Source: Metabacillus bambusae
GTDB lineage: Bacteria > Bacillota > Bacilli > Bacillales > Bacillaceae
DNA: 64,000 nt
Direction of reading: 5' to 3'
Assembly: GCF_017497975.1 (NCBI RefSeq)
Contig: NZ_JAGDEL010000004.1
Location: 186,001-250,000 of the forward strand
The notes under the pieces are model-generated. The model was not told where the DNA came from. It searched no databases and was given only the letters and a program-made list of their open reading frames with translations. Positions 59,781 to 64,000 of this stretch are shown in pieces. Position numbers and translations under genes: made by a program. Every line of letters begins with the position of its first letter. Position 1 is the stretch's first letter.

Positions 59781-61628
59781 TCAGATAAGCTCAAGCTCTC
59801 GTTTTAATTCCTTCACATACTCTCTTGAGCCTGTAACGATTAGGCGATCGCCAAGCTTTAAATCAGTATCACCGTGAGGAACAATTGAATCCTTCCCTCT
59901 AAAGATTCGAACGAAAATAATATCTCCTGTGAACGGGAAATTACGTAACAAGATATTGTCATATTTCGCATTGTTTAAGTTTATTTGATAAAGCATTGTT
60001 TCTTGGTTTGTAATAATCCGCATCACACTTGGTGCTTCGATAAGCGCTCGCAGCATTGTTTTTGTAGATAGCAATGTAGAAAAAACATCAATTCCATGTT
60101 CCTTCATTTTTCCATCTAATTCAGGTGAAGCTACACTTGCAATGATTCGATTCACTTGTTCATCCTTTGCAAATAGAGCTATTTCAGCATTTCTTTCTTC
60201 ATCACCTGTTGCAACGACAATCAGATCAACCTCAAACGCATTTTGTTCCTTTAAAGTCTCAACCTGAAAATCTTTTAATTCTTTTATTTCAAACAATGAT
60301 TCAGATATTTGTTTATCAAGTTTATCCTGCTGTATATGATAAATCGTTGTTTCATATAGATCTGGATTTAGCTCTCTTGTTACAGGTAATGACATTTGAT
60401 TTGCACCGATAAAGGCAATTTTAATTTTAGGATTTTCATTTTTATTTACAGGAAATAACTTTTTAAAGAATATCGGTGTAACAATACTCGTGATAACAGC
60501 AACTAATATGAGCGCACCTGACATCTCAGAAGTGATAATTTCCATTCTTTCCCCAATCGTTGCTGCAGCGATCACTAATGAAAGTGTTGAGGTTAATAGA
60601 AAACCTGATGCAAGAGTTGTTTTCATATCATACCAGCGTTTTAAGTAAAGCACTGGAACAATCTTCGAAATTAGCAGGGCAATAATAAGTAAAGGAATTA
60701 ATAAAAAGATCTTCGGATCCTTAAATAATGCCCAGATGTCTAAATCCACTCCAACCATTACAAAGAATATTGGAATTAAAAATCCATAACCAAAGGAGTC
60801 AAGCTTTTGAACCATTTCCTTATTAGGTGATAAAAGTGAAACTAATACACCTGCTAAGAAAGCTCCTAGGATATTTTCAGCACCAATTGTTTCAGAGATA
60901 GCTACTAACACAATAATAAGTGTGAATACAGCTCTCGTGCCAATCTGAATCGTTCCTTTTGACATCGTCTCAATAAATGAACGATTCTTGAAGGATTTCC
61001 CTAAGAAATAAAGTAATACACCCGCTCCAAACAGAATTAACAATAACCATGTGTTACTGTCTCCTCCACCATAAACTGAAGCAAAGACAGCGAGTAAAAC
61101 CATCGTCACTAAATCGGCAATAACGGCTACTAGAAGGATAATTTGCCCGATATTTGATTTCATAATTTGGGCATCCTTTAAGGTAGGTACAACAACTCCT
61201 AGTGAAATCGTCGAAATAATCAGCGTCATTAAGAAGGCATTATCCATTAGGCCGATCAAGACAAAGAAATAGGAAAGCAGTAATGATAAAACAAAAATTC
61301 CAGCAAAAATAATAGTCGATACTAAAAATGTATTCGGAGCATTTTTTCCTGAAGGAAGCTTTTCCTTCTTCTTACCTCCAGCGAATGCTGAGAAATCAAT
61401 TTCAAGACCACTTAAAAACATTAAGAATATAAAACCAAGCATTGAAAGTGTCTCGAGCCACATATCTTGTGAGACCGCATTAAATCCACTTTTACCAATA
61501 ATTAATCCGACAATGATTTCAGCAACAACAACTGGCATAAAATTCATTTTTAAGCGGTGTAACAAAATAGGCGTCAGAAATGCCGCAAGGATAACTATGA
61601 CTAATGAAGTTACGGATGCACCATGCAT
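59781..61628 (-). CDS. yjbQ: Cation:proton antiporter with TrkA-N and TrkA-C domains (YjbQ/KefB type)
   Basis: 615 residues. About twelve membrane segments in the first 390 residues (VAEIIVGLIIGKSGFNAVSQ; FLMFLSGLEIDFSAF; FFVMVGVDLDIWALF are family signatures) belong to the CPA2 Na+/H+ or K+/H+ group. A cytoplasmic TrkA-N nucleotide-binding part (IKIAFIGANQMSLPVTRE) and a TrkA-C part (GDRLIVTGSREYVKELKREL) follow. It exchanges potassium or sodium for protons. Next to the thi genes as in B. subtilis yjbQ. Confidence 0.9.
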   Translation of the reverse strand: MHGASVTSLVIVILAAFLTPILLHRLKMNFMPVVVAEIIVGLIIGKSGFNAVSQDMWLETLSMLGFIFLMFLSGLEIDFSAFAGGKKKEKLPSGKNAPNTFLVSTIIFAGIFVLSLLLSYFFVLIGLMDNAFLMTLIISTISLGVVVPTLKDAQIMKSNIGQIILLVAVIADLVTMVLLAVFASVYGGGDSNTWLLLILFGAGVLLYFLGKSFKNRSFIETMSKGTIQIGTRAVFTLIIVLVAISETIGAENILGAFLAGVLVSLLSPNKEMVQKLDSFGYGFLIPIFFVMVGVDLDIWALFKDPKIFLLIPLLIIALLISKIVPVLYLKRWYDMKTTLASGFLLTSTLSLVIAAATIGERMEIITSEMSGALILVAVITSIVTPIFFKKLFPVNKNENPKIKIAFIGANQMSLPVTRELNPDLYETTIYHIQQDKLDKQISESLFEIKELKDFQVETLKEQNAFEVDLIVVATGDEERNAEIALFAKDEQVNRIIASVASPELDGKMKEHGIDVFSTLLSTKTMLRALIEAPSVMRIITNQETMLYQINLNNAKYDNILLRNFPFTGDIIFVRIFRGKDSIVPHGDTDLKLGDRLIVTGSREYVKELKRELELI

Positions 61629-61782
61629 AATATCCCTCCCTTATATATTTGATATCATTCATCATAAGTGTTTCTTTATTAAAACTAAGTAAAAGCTTCA
61701 TGTAAAATGTTGATAAGCTGTGAGTGGTGAGAATAGTAGCACTCATTAAGAATTATTTTAGGTTAACATGATCTATTACCTA

Positions 61783-63150
61783 CTAAATTAAATACTTCAT
61801 AAACAAAGTAGCCATGCCAAAGTAAATTAAAATACTTAGGATATCATTAATTGTTGTAATGAAAGGGCCTGACGCCACTGCAGGATCTACCTTTAATCTG
61901 TGCATGATGAGCGGGATAAAGGCCCCTGCAATCGTCGCAACTGTTAAAGTAGCTAAAATAGAAATCCCAACTAAAATTCCTAAAAAGATATCTCCTTGCC
62001 AAACAAAAACAACGAGTGTAACAACAATTCCACATATAGTTCCTGTTATCAGGCCTGTTCCAGCTTCTCTTAAAATCATTCTAAATGTACTTTGCTCTTC
62101 AGCATCTCCAACCGCTATTCTTCTAACTGCAACAGCTAGAGCTTGTGTACCAGTATTTCCTGCCATACCTGCAATTAATGGAATAAAAATAGCTAAAATG
62201 GCTACCTTGTCTAAGGTCTCTTCAAATCTTCCAATAAGACTAGCTGTAAACATCCCTAAAAACAGAAGGATAATTAGCCAAGGAAGTCTTTTTTTTGCTG
62301 CTGTAAAGGGTCCACGATCATTTGAATCAACATCTGAAATAGCGGCAAGTTTTGAGTAATCATCACTGGCTTCTTCATCGATTACATCAACGATATCATC
62401 TACTGTAATGATTCCAAGTAAGTGACCTCTAAAGTCTATTACAGGAAGTGCTAAGAAGTTATAGTCCTTCATTTTTCGGGCTACCTCTTCTTGGTCTTCT
62501 GCAACACTAACGGTATAAACACGTTCATTCATTACTTCAGAAATCATTGTATCTGGTTCATTAATGATTAAATCTCTAAGAGAAATGACCCCAGCTAGTT
62601 TTTTATCTTCATCAATGACATAAATGTAATAAATGGTCTCTGCATTAGGTGCTTCATTTTTCAAAATCTGCATGGCAGAGTGTAATGTCTGATTTGCATG
62701 AATGGAAATATACTCCGTCGTCATAATACTTCCTGCAGTATATTCCTCATAATGGAGAAGCTCGCGGATTTCTTCAGCAGCTTCATCATCCATAATCGTT
62801 AAATAGCTTGCCACTTGATCCTTGTCTAGCTCATTTAATACGTCTACAGCATCATCAGCATACATTTCCCCAAGCATATGTGCTGCAAATGTAGGATCCA
62901 TCTCAGACAAATACATTTCATACTGGTCATCATCATCTTTTATATTTTCAAAAACAGCCGCCATTTCCTCTGGAGACAGATATTTATAAACAGTAATTCG
63001 GTCTTCCTCTTCTAACTTCACAAATAGCTTTGCTTGATCATATGGATGCTGCTCTAAAAAAATCTCACGGAATTCATCCATATTCTGACTAGATAACGCA
63101 GCTAGTAAGGATTCTTCTTCCAATTCTACTTTTTCTCTTTCATCTGACAT
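61783..63150 (-). CDS. mgtE: Magnesium transporter MgtE
   Basis: 455 residues. The N-terminal MgtE_N helical domain (about 1-130), two CBS domains (about 135-260: YTAGSIMTTEYISIHANQT; DYNFLALPVIDFRGHLLGII; TVDDIVDVIDEE) and a five-segment membrane domain (LPWLIILLFLGMFTASLIG; MAGNTGTQALAVAVRRIAVG) are present. Mg2+ channel gated by intracellular magnesium. I looked for an M-box riboswitch upstream and did not find one. 63151-63518 contains no supported gene. Confidence 0.93.
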   Translation of the reverse strand: MSDEREKVELEEESLLAALSSQNMDEFREIFLEQHPYDQAKLFVKLEEEDRITVYKYLSPEEMAAVFENIKDDDDQYEMYLSEMDPTFAAHMLGEMYADDAVDVLNELDKDQVASYLTIMDDEAAEEIRELLHYEEYTAGSIMTTEYISIHANQTLHSAMQILKNEAPNAETIYYIYVIDEDKKLAGVISLRDLIINEPDTMISEVMNERVYTVSVAEDQEEVARKMKDYNFLALPVIDFRGHLLGIITVDDIVDVIDEEASDDYSKLAAISDVDSNDRGPFTAAKKRLPWLIILLFLGMFTASLIGRFEETLDKVAILAIFIPLIAGMAGNTGTQALAVAVRRIAVGDAEEQSTFRMILREAGTGLITGTICGIVVTLVVFVWQGDIFLGILVGISILATLTVATIAGAFIPLIMHRLKVDPAVASGPFITTINDILSILIYFGMATLFMKYLI

Positions 63151-63518
63151 TTTAGGCCCTCCTCTCCATTTGTCTCTCCCTTTTAGACCATTTCACAAAT
63201 TATTGAGGCTTGAGTCATATTACTTCCATATAATATGGGATTAATAAAATGAATAAGTAGTGTAAGATAGAGATATATCTTTTATTCGACACTTTCTTCT
63301 TCCATTCTACATATTGCGCTTCATCTAATAAATACTATAATATTCTATATGAAATAAGTGGCGCAATACAATGAACAACGAAACATTCATAAAAAATTTA
63401 CATTTTCATATTCTGTGACAAAGGATTCTTTGCAAATCGTTCACAATCGATTAAGATGGTTAATGATACAATGACTATGTAGATATTTTCAAGTTTAAAG
63501 ATTAGAAAGGGATCAACT

Positions 63519-64000
63519 ATGACAACTGAAAAATCCCCTCAACAGCAAATAGATTTTACGTTAATTTTTATTATGTTTTTATTAGCAATTATTAGTACAA
63601 TCGCTATTAACAGTGCAGAAGAAACACTACCTTCAGTACTTCAAGGTATTAATTTTTCACTGAAACAACTTCAATGGTATGTGATAGGTACAGTAGCTGT
63701 TGTCGTAACAATGCTTATAGATTATGATCGCTTTAAACAGCTTTCATGGTATTTATACGGATTTGGCATGCTGCTACTACTCGGCTTAGAAGTTTTGCCT
63801 TCAGGAATTGTTCAAACAATTAAAGGGGCTACAAGCTGGTATAAGCTTGGGCCATTAGGAAACTTCCAGCCTTCAGAATTAATGAAAATTTTTATGATCA
63901 TCGTACTGAGTAAGATTATTGCTGATCACCGAGAAAAATACCCTAGAAATACACTAACAGATGATTTTCTTTTAATAGGAAAGCTTGCAGCTACTGCAGC
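63519..64000 (+). CDS. RodA/FtsW/SpoVE-family protein (N-terminal part; 3' end off the window)
   Basis: ATG at 63519 after AAAGG; the frame is open to the right edge (160 codons visible). A first membrane segment FTLIFIMFLLAIISTIAINS is followed by more hydrophobic segments, and then the signature GATSWYKLGPLGNFQPSELMK, typical of the peptidoglycan polymerase family. It would add lipid II units at the cell wall. Elongation (RodA) or division (FtsW) cannot be decided from this part. Confidence 0.85.
   Translation, partial: MTTEKSPQQQIDFTLIFIMFLLAIISTIAINSAEETLPSVLQGINFSLKQLQWYVIGTVAVVVTMLIDYDRFKQLSWYLYGFGMLLLLGLEVLPSGIVQTIKGATSWYKLGPLGNFQPSELMKIFMIIVLSKIIADHREKYPRNTLTDDFLLIGKLAATA

Noticed and set aside
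63151-63518. Possible M-box (magnesium) riboswitch upstream of mgtE
   Set aside because: I searched the leader for the conserved M-box blocks and found none; it is short AT-rich DNA with no matching stems.

Overview
The window is low-GC Gram-positive chromosome from a spore-forming member of the Bacillaceae. The evidence is the spore coat genes (CotX, CotW, CotY and CotZ-like, CotO, SpoVIF, YjcZ, YjcA), S-box and THI-box riboswitches, strong AGGAGG ribosome binding sites, and a gene order from about 30.5 kb to 61.6 kb that closely follows the Bacillus subtilis block yjbQ - ten/thi - fabI - cotO/Z/Y/X/W - yjcA - yjcZ - spoVIF - yjcD - yjcF/G/H - metI/metC. No species name can be given from the sequence alone.

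Layout. (1) 1-7702: a leftward carbohydrate locus with a GH78 alpha-L-rhamnosidase (cut by the window edge), two sugar ABC permeases, a lipoprotein solute-binding protein and a YesN/YesM-type two-component system, with a candidate cre site. (2) 8292-25811: a 17.5-kb integrated element that splits a host tRNA-Val(GAC) gene inside its anticodon loop. (3) 26030-29597: a TAXI-type TRAP transporter (fused permease, DUF1850 protein, binding protein). (4) 30020-41022: GNAT enzyme, DoxX-like membrane protein, metC and metI under an unusually large SAM-I riboswitch, a SCO1-like protein, a sulfonate/nitrate-type ABC operon, yjcH-yjcG-yjcF and a DUF3231 protein. (5) 41168-53408: DUF421 proteins, YjcD helicase, a small alarmone synthetase and a cluster of sporulation/coat genes, then an EAL protein. 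(6) 53520-59698: fabI and the thiamine genes (tenI-thiO-thiS-thiG-thiF, then thiE) under a TPP riboswitch, bracketed by two inverted copies of a 220-bp MITE with perfect 8-bp target duplications. (7) 59781-64000: a KefB/YjbQ-type antiporter, MgtE, and the start of a RodA/FtsW protein.

The element is the most unusual part. It has a tyrosine recombinase beside its right junction, its own intact tRNA with a GAC anticodon, an ORF-poor 2.3-kb tract (about 3 kb including a 44-codon ORF) full of short direct repeats and hairpins, an XRE regulator, an HNH protein, a tandem winged-helix protein, an HGGxSTG (small-terminase-like) protein and a full-length tail tape measure protein. I see no capsid, portal, protease or large terminase gene. 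A type III restriction-modification pair plus an OLD-family nuclease sits at its left end. The phage-like body is very rich in the tetranucleotide AGCT, in coding and non-coding DNA alike, but the defence cassette is not, so the cassette looks like later cargo. I read the whole as a candidate phage satellite or a reduced prophage. At the right junction the host tRNA-Val promoter now points into the element's own tRNA and integrase, which suggests the element replaces the tRNA it destroys.
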